This document shows positions 1 through 7,814 of a stretch of 37,411 bases of DNA, one piece after another; the first letter of the stretch is position 1; the number at the start of each line of letters is the position of its first letter. Under the pieces are notes generated by a model that ran no database searches, was not told where the DNA came from, and worked only from the letters and a program-made list of their open reading frames with translations. The stretch spans positions 1 to 37,411 of the forward strand of contig QKCL01000017.1 in assembly GCA_003246895.1 (NCBI GenBank), given 5' to 3'. Made by a program: the position numbers and the translations under genes. The stretch is from Spirochaetota bacterium (lineage in GTDB: Bacteria; Spirochaetota; UBA4802; UBA5550).

Positions 1-12
1 ATAATTAAAAAA

Positions 13-2043
13 TTATTTCTCAACTTCAATTCCATACTTCAGCAGTTCTTCAGGTGAATGGTCATATGGACAGTATTTATGCTCTCCCGATATATAACCA
101 TGTATTGGACAGATACTGAATGTCGGGGTCAGTGTAAAATAGGGCAGAGAATAATTCGAAGAAATCTTTCTGACCAGATTTTTCACAACTTCTATACTCT
201 CAATCTTTTCACCGAGAAACAGGTGAACAACAGTTCCGCCTGTAAACTTGCACTGCAGTTCATCCTGATGGTCAAGAACCTCAAAAAGATCATCAGTATG
301 AGAAACCGGAAGATGAATCGAATTTGTATAATAAGGCTCATTCACTCCTGATCTTTTTATGTCAGGGAATTCCTTAACATCATTCTTGGCAAATCTGTAC
401 GTTACACCCTCAGCAGGAGTAGCCTCAAGATTATAGAAGTTTCCAGTCTCTTCCTGAAACTTCATAATTCTGTCTCTCATGAAATCAAGCACCTTCAGGG
501 CAAACGTCTTGCCTTCAATGGAAGCTATATCTGTGTTCAGAAAGTTAAGGCATGCCTCGTTCATTCCCACAAGTCCTATTGTGGAAAAATGATTCCCCCA
601 GTACTTCTTGTCTCTTTCATATATGCCGGACAGATAAAACTTGGTGTAGGGATAAAGATCTTTTGCCGTAAGATTCTCAAGGGCTTTTCTTTTTATCTCC
701 AGTGAATTTTTAGCAAGTTCCATTAGAGTTTCCAGTTCAGTAAAAAACTCATCTTCCGTCTCCGACCTGTATGCAAGTCTCGGCAGATTTATTGTAACAA
801 CGCCGATACTTCCGGTCAGGGGATTTGCGCCGAATAGGCCTCCTCCTCTTTTTCTGAGTTCCCTGTTGTCAAGACGAAGCCTGCAGCACATTGATCTGGC
901 ATCTTCCGGATCCATGTCGGAATTAACAAAATTGGCAAAATATGGTATACCGTATCTTGCGGTCATTTCCCATACATTGTCAAGGTTTGGGTTGTCCCAC
1001 TCAAAATCCCTTGATATGTTGTATGTGGGAATTGGAAATGTAAATATTCTGTTCTTTGCATCGCCTTCTGTGAGGCATTCGGCAAATGCCGAGTTGAAGA
1101 TATCCATCTCCTTCTGGAACTCGCCGTATTTTTCCTCCTGGACCTCTCCTCCAATTACAACATACTCTTCTGCAATATTTTTCGGGACGTTAAGATCAAG
1201 GGTTATATTTGTAAATGGAGTCTGAAATCCAACCCTTGTGGGGATATTCATATTGAATACAAACTCCTGAAGACTCTGCTTCACATCTTCATAAGTCAGT
1301 TTATCATAACGTATAAAGGGCGCAAGGTATGTGTCAAAATTTGCAAAGGCCTGTGCACCCGCAGACTCACCCTGAAGTGTGTAGAAAAAATTTACAACCT
1401 GGCCTAGTGCGCTTCTGAAATGTTTCGCCGGTTTGCTTTCAACCTTTCCAGGAACACCGCAGAATCCTTTTATAAGGAGATCCTTCAGATCCCAGCCCAC
1501 ACAGTAGGCTGAGAGGAGTCCAAGATCATGTATGTGAAAATCGCACTTTATATGTCTCTCCCTTATTTCAGGAGGGTATATTCTTTCGAGCCAGTACTTG
1601 GCAGTTATGGATGTGGATATGTGATTATTCAGCCCCTGAAGGGAGTAGCTCATATTGCTGTTTTCATTTACTCTCCAGTCTGCTCTCTTCAGGTAATCAT
1701 CAATAAGTTCGAGCCCCTCGTTCAGAAGATCTCTTCCATCACGGATTCTTCGGTGCTGTTCCCTGTATATAATATAGGCCTTGGCTACCCTTGCATGGCC
1801 TCTTTCAATGAGCATCTTCTCAACAAGATCCTGCACATTCTCAACAGTGGGAATCCTTCCATCCTTATATATAATATTCAGAATATCAAGAACAGAGTTT
1901 GAAACAGTAAGAGCCATCTCTCTGCTGGTCCCCCCAACAGCCTGAGCCGCCTTGAATATGGCATCAGTAATTTTATCAACGTCAAAGGGGACTACTCGGC
2001 CATCCCTTTTTCTGATAAATGTTTTAGAGGAATCATTCTCCAT
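13..2043 (-). CDS. nrdD: Anaerobic (class III) ribonucleoside-triphosphate reductase, C-terminally short
   Basis: Class III enzymes reduce ribonucleotides to deoxyribonucleotides without oxygen, using a glycyl radical installed by the activase NrdG. Seen here (676 aa): an N-terminal ATP-cone (residues ~8-100, RKRDGRVVPFDVDKI), the large barrel domain, and the active-site Cys pair at 386-387 in SMCCRLRLDNRE. The C-terminus has the start of the zinc segment (C645-PIH-G ... C658-PYD661). The usual final CxxC and the RVxGYxRPV-type glycyl-radical loop are absent: the frame ends with TAA at 13-15, about 18 residues past Cys658. The rest of the active site is intact, so the gene does not look decayed. 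The glycyl segment may be encoded separately beyond the window edge, or the frame may be broken. The ATG start has a weak AGGA ~10 nt upstream. Confident on family, unsure whether the product is complete. Confidence 0.93.
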   Translation of the reverse strand: MENDSSKTFIRKRDGRVVPFDVDKITDAIFKAAQAVGGTSREMALTVSNSVLDILNIIYKDGRIPTVENVQDLVEKMLIERGHARVAKAYIIYREQHRRIRDGRDLLNEGLELIDDYLKRADWRVNENSNMSYSLQGLNNHISTSITAKYWLERIYPPEIRERHIKCDFHIHDLGLLSAYCVGWDLKDLLIKGFCGVPGKVESKPAKHFRSALGQVVNFFYTLQGESAGAQAFANFDTYLAPFIRYDKLTYEDVKQSLQEFVFNMNIPTRVGFQTPFTNITLDLNVPKNIAEEYVVIGGEVQEEKYGEFQKEMDIFNSAFAECLTEGDAKNRIFTFPIPTYNISRDFEWDNPNLDNVWEMTARYGIPYFANFVNSDMDPEDARSMCCRLRLDNRELRKRGGGLFGANPLTGSIGVVTINLPRLAYRSETEDEFFTELETLMELAKNSLEIKRKALENLTAKDLYPYTKFYLSGIYERDKKYWGNHFSTIGLVGMNEACLNFLNTDIASIEGKTFALKVLDFMRDRIMKFQEETGNFYNLEATPAEGVTYRFAKNDVKEFPDIKRSGVNEPYYTNSIHLPVSHTDDLFEVLDHQDELQCKFTGGTVVHLFLGEKIESIEVVKNLVRKISSNYSLPYFTLTPTFSICPIHGYISGEHKYCPYDHSPEELLKYGIEVEK

Positions 2044-2347
2044 TGGTAACAGGTCCTTTTATCAAAAAAATTGTACTTAAGTTAAGATTTAATCATATTC
2101 AAATTTGTTCTATTTATATTAAGACTGATTAAGCTTGAAAATTTTATCGATGTTTATTTGTATTTATTAAGCGGGTAAAAAGCATTTGCCCTTTGATTAA
2201 TCAAGATCATGCAATATCAAAAATTAAAGTCAATCAAAAATATTATGTCCCACTAAAAAATATTATTAATTAATTTTAACCTGCCGATAAAATATACAGA
2301 TAGATTTTTTTATTTATCATCATTTGTATAAACCTTGTGAGGGTGCC
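2044..2347. promoter_or_regulatory. Divergent AT-rich intergenic region between nrdD and the exported-protein gene
   Basis: About 300 bases without a gene, very AT-rich, separating two outward-facing genes, so both promoters should lie here. It holds the perfect 12-bp palindrome TTGATTAATCAA at 2193-2204, which also occurs upstream of flaA. At 2283-2290 it holds GCCGATAA, identical to the sigma-28 -10 consensus and pointing at the exported-protein gene. No good TAAA -35 box lies 15 nt upstream of it (that position reads TATT), so that promoter is doubtful. I did not recognise an NrdR box. Confidence 0.5.
2193..2204. promoter_or_regulatory. Palindrome TTGATTAATCAA upstream of nrdD (possible operator)
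   Basis: A perfect 12-bp inverted repeat about 150 nt upstream of the nrdD start codon. The same 12 bases occur 22 nt upstream of the flaA start at 35350-35361, and I found no third copy by eye. The half sites TTGAT/ATCAA resemble FNR half sites, but the spacer is 2 rather than 4 bases, so a classical FNR site is not supported. Confidence 0.35.
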
Positions 2348-2869
2348 ATGAAAAAAATTATATTTCCTACACTATTAAGTATTTTAACTATATGTTTTTT
2401 TGTAAGCAATTCTATGTCTATGTCTAATTTACATTCCATAGATAAACTTAAAATTACTTCCGATGAAATTCCTGCAGGATTCCAGATTGGAAAAATTCCT
2501 GATTTTGCAAAAAATGTCCTGAAGAACAACCCCTGGACCCTTGACAACTACGCTATTTCAAAACTGGCACACAGAATATACCCCGGCGGTGACAAAAAAA
2601 ACATCAACCAGGTACATATGACAATTATTGCAAACAATAAAAATCCATTCGGTGATGACATTGTCTGTTATATATTTCTTTTCAGCGACAACAGAACTGC
2701 AAAAATTGAAATGACAAAACTCAGGGATTTTGTCAAATACAACAGCGACAGATCAATTGTTCTGGAAAAAGATGCAGTGGGAGTTTATCTCATGGTGGAC
2801 AGAGTTCAGGACTACCCACTCATTGAAAAAATATCCATGAACATTAAAAAAAGAATGGATACACTTTAA
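2348..2869 (+). CDS. Exported protein of unknown function (173 aa)
   Basis: I do not recognise a family. The start is taken at ATG 2348, preceded by GAGGG about 7 nt upstream. This gives MKKIIFPTLLSILTICFFVSNSM, a typical signal peptide with basic N-terminus and hydrophobic core; an ATG 24 nt upstream would only bury it. The mature part (~150 aa) is soluble-looking, with mixed alpha/beta composition and no cysteine pair or catalytic motif that I can name. It lies first in a run of envelope-directed plus-strand genes and is followed by a strong hairpin at 2883-2908, so it is probably its own transcription unit. Periplasmic location is inferred from the signal peptide. Confidence 0.75.
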   Translation: MKKIIFPTLLSILTICFFVSNSMSMSNLHSIDKLKITSDEIPAGFQIGKIPDFAKNVLKNNPWTLDNYAISKLAHRIYPGGDKKNINQVHMTIIANNKNPFGDDIVCYIFLFSDNRTAKIEMTKLRDFVKYNSDRSIVLEKDAVGVYLMVDRVQDYPLIEKISMNIKKRMDTL

Positions 2870-2882
2870 GAGACATTCACTC

Positions 2883-2908
2883 TTTCGGGCGGGTACATCC
2901 GCCCGAAA
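2883..2908 (+). terminator. Strong hairpin after the exported-protein gene
   Basis: TTTCGGGCGG (2883-2892) pairs perfectly with CCGCCCGAAA (2899-2908) around a 6-base loop. It begins 14 nt after the stop codon. On the plus strand it is followed by A residues rather than a T-run, so it is not a canonical intrinsic terminator. It may still end or stabilise the transcript. Confidence 0.5.
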
Positions 2909-2963
2909 AAAAAATAAACAATCTCCCCCATTCTGCAACTAATATAAATTAGACCCGATAAAC

Positions 2964-2977
2964 GGAGTTACGCCATT
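2964..2977 (+). promoter_or_regulatory. Ribosome binding site and ATT start of the phosphoesterase gene
   Basis: GGAG at 2964-2967 is followed by a 7-nt spacer and ATT at 2975-2977. The frame is closed upstream by TAA at 2945-2947. Between that stop and codon 71 it contains no ATG, GTG or TTG, yet it encodes a lipoprotein signal peptide and the first metal-binding motif of the enzyme. AUU is a known rare initiator (for example infC), so this placement decides the start. Confidence 0.65.
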
Positions 2978-3868
2978 AAGATACGAAGCTACATAGCATA
3001 TATACTATTTATAATTCTGACAGTTTCATGTACATATGAAAAAAAAACTCTCAGGGAAAATCAGCCAAGAGATGACTATTATGTTATCTGGGCCCATTCT
3101 GACATACAGCCGCGGACAGATGACGACAGAGAGGCATACGAAACATCTGTAGACGATGTCATTGACTACCTCCCAAAAATAGACATGGCAATAGTCGGCG
3201 GAGATATTGTTCACCGCAGAAATGCAGTGAATGACTATATCTGGTACCTGAAGCAGAAGGCAAAAACAGGCATAAAGGACTGGTATGAAATTGCCGGAAA
3301 CCATGACATGAAGGATACCGCAAACTACAACAGGTTCATCGGAAAACCGCTCCACTACTCCATTCAGAAAGGGAACCTTCTTATTTTATTCATGTCTGAC
3401 GAGGACAGATTTCCCCCGACATATATCTCAGATGAAACATTTGCATGGTGGAAGGACATGGTCATAAAAAACCAGGACAAAATAATAATCACGGTCACAC
3501 ATGCCTATCCAAAGCACAGCGGGCTCTTCATGGCAAAGTATGTAGAGAGCAGAACAATCCTCAACTCTGAGAGATTTGAGGATGTCATGAAAAAATACAG
3601 GGTTGATCTCTGGCTGAGCGGCCACACTCATATACCTTCAGCGCTTGGCTTCAGCGAAAGCAGAGTAGAAGAATTCAGCAACACTACTTTCATAAACATG
3701 TCCCGCATAAGAAGAGACATGCACTTCAACCCGGAATCCAGGGTCATAATTCTTAAAAAAAATTCATCGGAAATAATAATAAAAAACAGGGACCATAACG
3801 ATCACAAATATGTGAAGAGAAGAGAGGTTATTATCCGTACACCGGTGAAATTTAAATTTAACCAATAA
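2975..3868 (+). CDS. Calcineurin-like metallophosphoesterase lipoprotein, ATT start
   Basis: A binuclear metal phosphoesterase predicted to be lipid-anchored. Read from ATT 2975 the product is 297 aa. Residues 1-18 form a signal peptide (basic KIR, hydrophobic core) ending in the lipobox LTVSC, so Cys19 would be lipidated. Metallophosphoesterase motifs appear in order: SDIQ (Asp43, Gln45 where many members have His), GGD (Asp77), GNHD (109-111), His176 in VTHAY, and GHTH (His217, His219). Starting at the first ATG (3185) would delete the signal peptide and the Asp43 motif, so that start is unlikely. It sits between exported-protein genes, 82 nt before the next one. The substrate is unknown. 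If the A-T-T is a sequencing error or recent mutation of ATG, the annotation is otherwise unchanged. Confidence 0.8.
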   Translation: MKIRSYIAYILFIILTVSCTYEKKTLRENQPRDDYYVIWAHSDIQPRTDDDREAYETSVDDVIDYLPKIDMAIVGGDIVHRRNAVNDYIWYLKQKAKTGIKDWYEIAGNHDMKDTANYNRFIGKPLHYSIQKGNLLILFMSDEDRFPPTYISDETFAWWKDMVIKNQDKIIITVTHAYPKHSGLFMAKYVESRTILNSERFEDVMKKYRVDLWLSGHTHIPSALGFSESRVEEFSNTTFINMSRIRRDMHFNPESRVIILKKNSSEIIIKNRDHNDHKYVKRREVIIRTPVKFKFNQ

Positions 3869-3950
3869 GTTAAAATTGTTATTGTAATAAAACTCACCAT
3901 TTTAATAATCTGACAAAATCCAGTTTTATGACTTATTAGAGAACTCAAAT

Positions 3951-5294
3951 ATGAAAAAAAAATTATTAAAATTTACAACATTGATATTATTCCTTTCATT
4001 ATGCATTACAAACGGGATAACAGATAATTCAGCCTTTGCAGAAGAAGTCAATTCTGTTCAGACAACGGTGGTGGTAAAAAGGCTCAGCACAGGGCTCCAG
4101 CGCCACGGATACAGGACAGCTTCAGAAGGCTCCACTCTCAGGTTCTGGAGATACAATTCATCATCAATTGAAGGAGAAAGTATCCTTACCTTTTCTGAAT
4201 CCGGCAGGGAATCGGTTACAGTAAATGTTCAGTCAAGAATTAATGATCATGCTGAAACCAGAACTTTTCTCATAAAAACCTCTCCCGGGAAAAACATGGC
4301 CGATGAATCTGTCTCAATGCTCCTTCCATATCTCCTGAGCTTTGAAAAGTATGGAGTTAAATCTGACAGTACCATGACTGCCCGGGAATACCATTCTTCC
4401 GTGAGCCTGGGTTATTACAGGACAAACGACAACTCCGACATGATTCCGGACAAGGAAAACGGAATGATTCTCCTTAACTGGAAATTTACCCTTGACCCGC
4501 TCAGGTACAGCCGCGTAAAGGAGAGGACCATGGTCCTGGGAGACTTTCTGGATTCAAACTTCAACATCTCCTTCAACAAAGAGAAGAATAAGTTCTTTGA
4601 AGTACTGGACGAATTTGACTTCCGCATTGATATTATGATATACGGGAAACATAAAGTCTCTGACTACGGAGAAAACAGGAAAACAAGAAGCATCTACGGA
4701 CTCTTCACATCGATGGAGTATTACCGGCCATATCTTAACAACAGCACCCTGCTCTGGAGTGACGACATATACACAGATCATATATACCTGCAATACTGTT
4801 ACTGGGAGCCCATCGCATTCAGGCATGACATTTCAAGAATTAACAATGGAAAGGAACTCTTCCTCTCATACAAAATCGGAATGGGGCCGGGGCAGAACTC
4901 GTCCCTTGCCACGACAAATATTTCTGAATATGAAGAAGATAATTACCTGAACCCGATTTTTGTCAGCAACTGGTACGGTCAGAACGGGCATGGAGACAGG
5001 CGGCACAACTACTACTACAGCATGACATTCCCTGTTCTTGTGGAAATGAAGGCGGATAAATACCTGAACAGCAAGCTCGACTTCAAATATTCATTTTACT
5101 TCTTTCAGGCAATACAGGATTCAAAGGTTCATGACTTTCTTAACAGGCTGAGTATTGATTACGGATTCTACATTACCTCCAGTACAACAATCGGTTTCGG
5201 ATATGAATTCTGGCGTATAGACAGCAGGGAAAACGAAAAAAATAAAAGCCATATGTGGCACAGAATAAATTTTAAAATCGAAAAAGAAATATGA
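3951..5294 (+). CDS. Probable outer-membrane protein of unknown family (447 aa)
   Basis: Begins with MKKKLLKFTTLILFLSLC, a clear signal peptide with a likely cleavage site near SAFA-EE (residues ~28-31). The remainder is rich in Tyr, Asn, Ser and alternating polar/hydrophobic stretches, with segments such as YGFYITSSTTIGFGYEFW near the end. This suggests a beta-barrel or beta-rich surface protein, although it ends in KIEKEI rather than the classical aromatic C-terminus. I recognise no named domain. Its stop overlaps the start of the next gene (ATGA), so the two are translationally coupled and probably act together. The Shine-Dalgarno sequence is weak. Confidence 0.7.
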   Translation: MKKKLLKFTTLILFLSLCITNGITDNSAFAEEVNSVQTTVVVKRLSTGLQRHGYRTASEGSTLRFWRYNSSSIEGESILTFSESGRESVTVNVQSRINDHAETRTFLIKTSPGKNMADESVSMLLPYLLSFEKYGVKSDSTMTAREYHSSVSLGYYRTNDNSDMIPDKENGMILLNWKFTLDPLRYSRVKERTMVLGDFLDSNFNISFNKEKNKFFEVLDEFDFRIDIMIYGKHKVSDYGENRKTRSIYGLFTSMEYYRPYLNNSTLLWSDDIYTDHIYLQYCYWEPIAFRHDISRINNGKELFLSYKIGMGPGQNSSLATTNISEYEEDNYLNPIFVSNWYGQNGHGDRRHNYYYSMTFPVLVEMKADKYLNSKLDFKYSFYFFQAIQDSKVHDFLNRLSIDYGFYITSSTTIGFGYEFWRIDSRENEKNKSHMWHRINFKIEKEI

Positions 5295-6433
5295 TCATGA
5301 AGTTTAGAAAAGCAATTATAACGGCACAACTCCTGATATTTATTACCGGAGTTTTCACAGCATCTGCATGGGCTGACAGCAGTTCAAAGAAACGTGTAAA
5401 AATTGAGTTCAGCAATATTGATGAGTCGGACTTTAATGAGTACATGCTGAAGGAAATGCCGCTGTCACTTTACAATATTGACAGGCTCTACGGCCAAGGA
5501 ATATATTCCACAGTTCCCTCAGCAGATACTCTTAAAATCTCATACAAAAACAGGGACGACAAAGACAACGACTGGGCTGTTCTTGAATCAAACTCGACAG
5601 ATATTTTAAACAAACAGTATTTCCTCAATTTCAGAATATCAAAGGGGAACTACTTCGACAACAGATACGATGAATCACTGAAATTCACTTCAGAACTGTT
5701 CTTCAAATCAAGGGAGAAAGACATAAAATCTGTTTTTACCGATCAGCTTTACAATGACGGGCACATAGAGAATCTCTCCCCCCTTTACAAAAAAAATGAA
5801 AAGGATGAGATAGAAGAAATTCAGGGATATGAATTCGACTACAGAATAAAAAGATCACCGACATACCGTGCCGTGAGAACAACTACAGAAATTCTCCTGG
5901 CATGCGGACTTGGTGTTGCCAACTACTATGCAACAAAACACGAAAACATGGTGGACTGGCAGTACAAATACTCATGGCACGATGCAAAGCAGAAGGTTAA
6001 GGACGGATGGTACTGGGATCCGAACAACTTCAACACCAATACACTTTACCACCTCTATGCAGGGAATACATATTACCAGGTCGCAAGAAGCAATGACTAC
6101 ACAGTACTTGAATCTCTTGCATGGACAATCGGAGGAAGCTTCTTCTGGGAATTCGTCGGAGAGTGGAGAGAGCAGGTATCATTAAACGATATGATTTTTA
6201 CCCCCATGCTTGGAGCTCTTGTAGGAGAGACCCTCATACAGACAACAAATTATATTGAAAGAAACATGCGTCCTTCAGTATTCCGGGACCTCATCGTTAT
6301 TGTACTTAACCCGGCCGGCTGGATCAACAAGAGACTTGATAACTCAAACTCCGGCTCAATCAGAGTACAGCTCATGTTCAAGAACCCTGTTCAGACAGCA
6401 ATTGAAGAGAGAATCGTAGAATCGGCAAAATAG
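5291..6433 (+). CDS. DUF3943-type exported protein
   Basis: A 380-aa protein with a signal peptide (MKFRKAIITAQLLIFITGVF, cut near ASAWA-DS). From residue ~205 it contains features I associate with DUF3943: a WYWDPNNFNTNTLYHLYAG segment, a YYQVARSNDY segment, EFVGEWREQVSLNDM, and a glycine-rich GALVGE. Function of the domain is not established to my knowledge; members are envelope proteins. Two ATGs compete (5291 and 5297): the first overlaps the upstream stop as ATGA, the second gives the better signal peptide. The N-terminal ~200 residues are unlike anything I can name. Coupled to the preceding probable outer-membrane protein, suggesting a two-protein envelope unit. Confidence 0.75.
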   Translation: MIMKFRKAIITAQLLIFITGVFTASAWADSSSKKRVKIEFSNIDESDFNEYMLKEMPLSLYNIDRLYGQGIYSTVPSADTLKISYKNRDDKDNDWAVLESNSTDILNKQYFLNFRISKGNYFDNRYDESLKFTSELFFKSREKDIKSVFTDQLYNDGHIENLSPLYKKNEKDEIEEIQGYEFDYRIKRSPTYRAVRTTTEILLACGLGVANYYATKHENMVDWQYKYSWHDAKQKVKDGWYWDPNNFNTNTLYHLYAGNTYYQVARSNDYTVLESLAWTIGGSFFWEFVGEWREQVSLNDMIFTPMLGALVGETLIQTTNYIERNMRPSVFRDLIVIVLNPAGWINKRLDNSNSGSIRVQLMFKNPVQTAIEERIVESAK

Positions 6434-6469
6434 ACCGGTTCTGCGCCCTGCTTTTTCTTCAATAATTGT

Positions 6470-6497
6470 TTGACTCATTCCATTTTTTTGCTATCTT
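6470..6497 (+). promoter_or_regulatory. Candidate sigma-70 promoter of the ferritin gene
   Basis: TTGACT (6470-6475), 16-nt spacer, TATCTT (6492-6497), ending 29 nt before the ferritin ATG. Both hexamers are close to consensus. I see no iron box overlapping it. Confidence 0.45.
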
Positions 6498-6526
6498 ATT
6501 TACATTAAATATTTCAGGAGAATTTT

Positions 6527-7039
6527 ATGATAAGCGAAAAAATGGAAAAAGCTATAAATGACCAGATAAATGCCGAAATGTGGTCAGCATATCTTTACCT
6601 TTCCATGTCAGCCTACTTCCTTGACCAGAATCTTTCAGGTTTTGCAAACTGGATGAAGGTTCAGTACCAGGAAGAAGTATCTCATGCAATGAAGTTCTTC
6701 GGCTATCTGGCAGAGAGAGGCGGCCGTGTTACATTGAAGCCTATCTCCGAGGTCCCCGTAGAATGGTCAGGGCCTGTTGAAATTTTTGAAGAAACCCTGA
6801 AACACGAAAGACATGTTACTTCTCTAATAAACAACCTCATGAACATTGCCTTTGACGAACGTGATCACGCATCAGTAAGCTTTCTTCAGTGGTTCATTGA
6901 TGAACAGGTTGAAGAGGAAAGCAATGCCGATGAGATTTTAAAACAGCTCAGAATGATCGGGGACCAGAAACATGGTATATTTTTCCTGGACAGGGAACTT
7001 GGCTCAAGAACTTTTGTTGACTCAACACAATCTGAATGA
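6527..7039 (+). CDS. ftnA: Non-haem bacterial ferritin
   Basis: Ferritins form 24-subunit cytoplasmic shells that oxidise Fe(II) and store iron as a ferric core. The 170-aa length is normal for the family. The ferroxidase residues fall exactly at the Escherichia coli FtnA positions: Glu17, Glu50, His53, Glu94, Gln127 and Glu130, with Tyr24 also kept. No haem-ligand Met pattern of bacterioferritin is evident. The start is supported by AGGAG about 8 nt upstream, and a sigma-70-like promoter lies just ahead, so it is probably transcribed alone. Downstream lies a stable hairpin at 7046-7074. Such ferritins protect anaerobes from iron-driven oxidative damage; here that role is inferred. Confidence 0.96.
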   Translation: MISEKMEKAINDQINAEMWSAYLYLSMSAYFLDQNLSGFANWMKVQYQEEVSHAMKFFGYLAERGGRVTLKPISEVPVEWSGPVEIFEETLKHERHVTSLINNLMNIAFDERDHASVSFLQWFIDEQVEEESNADEILKQLRMIGDQKHGIFFLDRELGSRTFVDSTQSE

Positions 7040-7045
7040 TAAATT

Positions 7046-7074
7046 AATCCGGGTTCCGAAACAGAGCCCGGATT
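7046..7074 (+). terminator. Hairpin downstream of ferritin
   Basis: AATCCGGGTTC (7046-7056) pairs with GAGCCCGGATT (7064-7074), 11 bp with one G-U wobble and a 7-base loop. It starts a few bases after the ferritin stop. No T-run follows, so termination is plausible but unproven. Confidence 0.5.
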
Positions 7075-7171
7075 CACAAGGAATAAAAAAATCAAAGAAC
7101 CGGTTAAACATAAATTTTTTATACTTTATCTTTTCTTTCTACAGCTCCTGGTAGTAATAAAAAATGCTGTA

Positions 7172-7714
7172 ATGGATACTCCGGAATACATGCTCTATGT
7201 GTGCAATCACATTCCGTTAATTCTGGCCCTGTTGTTCTTACTGAAAAAATACAGCCTCATAAAATCATTTATAAATGTCGGGCTCATTGTTCAGGCTGGA
7301 TGGGTACTTGATTTGCTTGGAAAAGCATTATTCAATCACTACATATTCGGATCAACAGTATACATTTTCAACAGCTACTCCCCATTAGGCCATACAGTGA
7401 GCATAGCTCTCCATACATCAACGCTGATTCCGGCTTTTTTCATGACATGGAAAACAGAACCTGAAAAATATACACTGAAAGTATCACTTGCATATATGGC
7501 CATAATATATTTAATGTCACTATACCTCACAGAACCTTCACTTGATATAAACTGTGTATTCAACATGTGCAATGTATCATTCCTGTCATCATACAGCTCA
7601 CCTGTTCTTTTCATGCCCCTTGTCACTTTGATAATTATTCTTCCCACTCACCTGATGCAGTCAGCCGTTTCAAATTGGTTTTCAGGGAACAAAAAACACC
7701 TGTTTTCATCATAA
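7172..7714 (+). CDS. Polytopic inner-membrane protein of unknown function
   Basis: A 180-aa protein with about five hydrophobic segments (residues ~10-25, 32-52, 72-92, 103-121, 145-163), so it is an integral membrane protein. Residues that stand out are the His/Asn-containing loops HYIFGSTVYIFNSYSPLGH (~56-75) and a cluster of Cys at ~133-138. I recognise no family. The ATG at 7172 has no strong Shine-Dalgarno sequence. The gene lies about 130 nt after ferritin and about 100 nt before the Tim44-like gene. A promoter (TTGACA) just after it suggests it is separate from the latter. Confidence 0.65.
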   Translation: MDTPEYMLYVCNHIPLILALLFLLKKYSLIKSFINVGLIVQAGWVLDLLGKALFNHYIFGSTVYIFNSYSPLGHTVSIALHTSTLIPAFFMTWKTEPEKYTLKVSLAYMAIIYLMSLYLTEPSLDINCVFNMCNVSFLSSYSSPVLFMPLVTLIIILPTHLMQSAVSNWFSGNKKHLFSS

Positions 7715-7736
7715 TAAAATTTATGCGTTTATTAAA

Positions 7737-7764
7737 TTGACAATATCAAATAATAGTGTTAAAT
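7737..7764 (+). promoter_or_regulatory. Candidate sigma-70 promoter of the Tim44-like gene
   Basis: Perfect -35 TTGACA (7737-7742), 16-nt spacer, and TTAAAT (7759-7764) as a 4-of-6 match to the -10 consensus, about 50 nt before the start codon of the next gene. Confidence 0.4.
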
Positions 7765-7814
7765 CTTAATCATCATCCTTATAAAATAAAATTCATCCAT
7801 CACAAGGAGATGTC

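Noticed and set aside
2193-2204. Classical FNR/CRP binding site
   Set aside because: The half sites fit, but the spacer is 2 rather than 4 bases.
3185-3868. Phosphoesterase starting at the first ATG (227 aa)
   Set aside because: That start removes the lipoprotein signal and the first metal-binding Asp, both encoded in the same frame upstream and preceded by a good ribosome binding site at ATT 2975.
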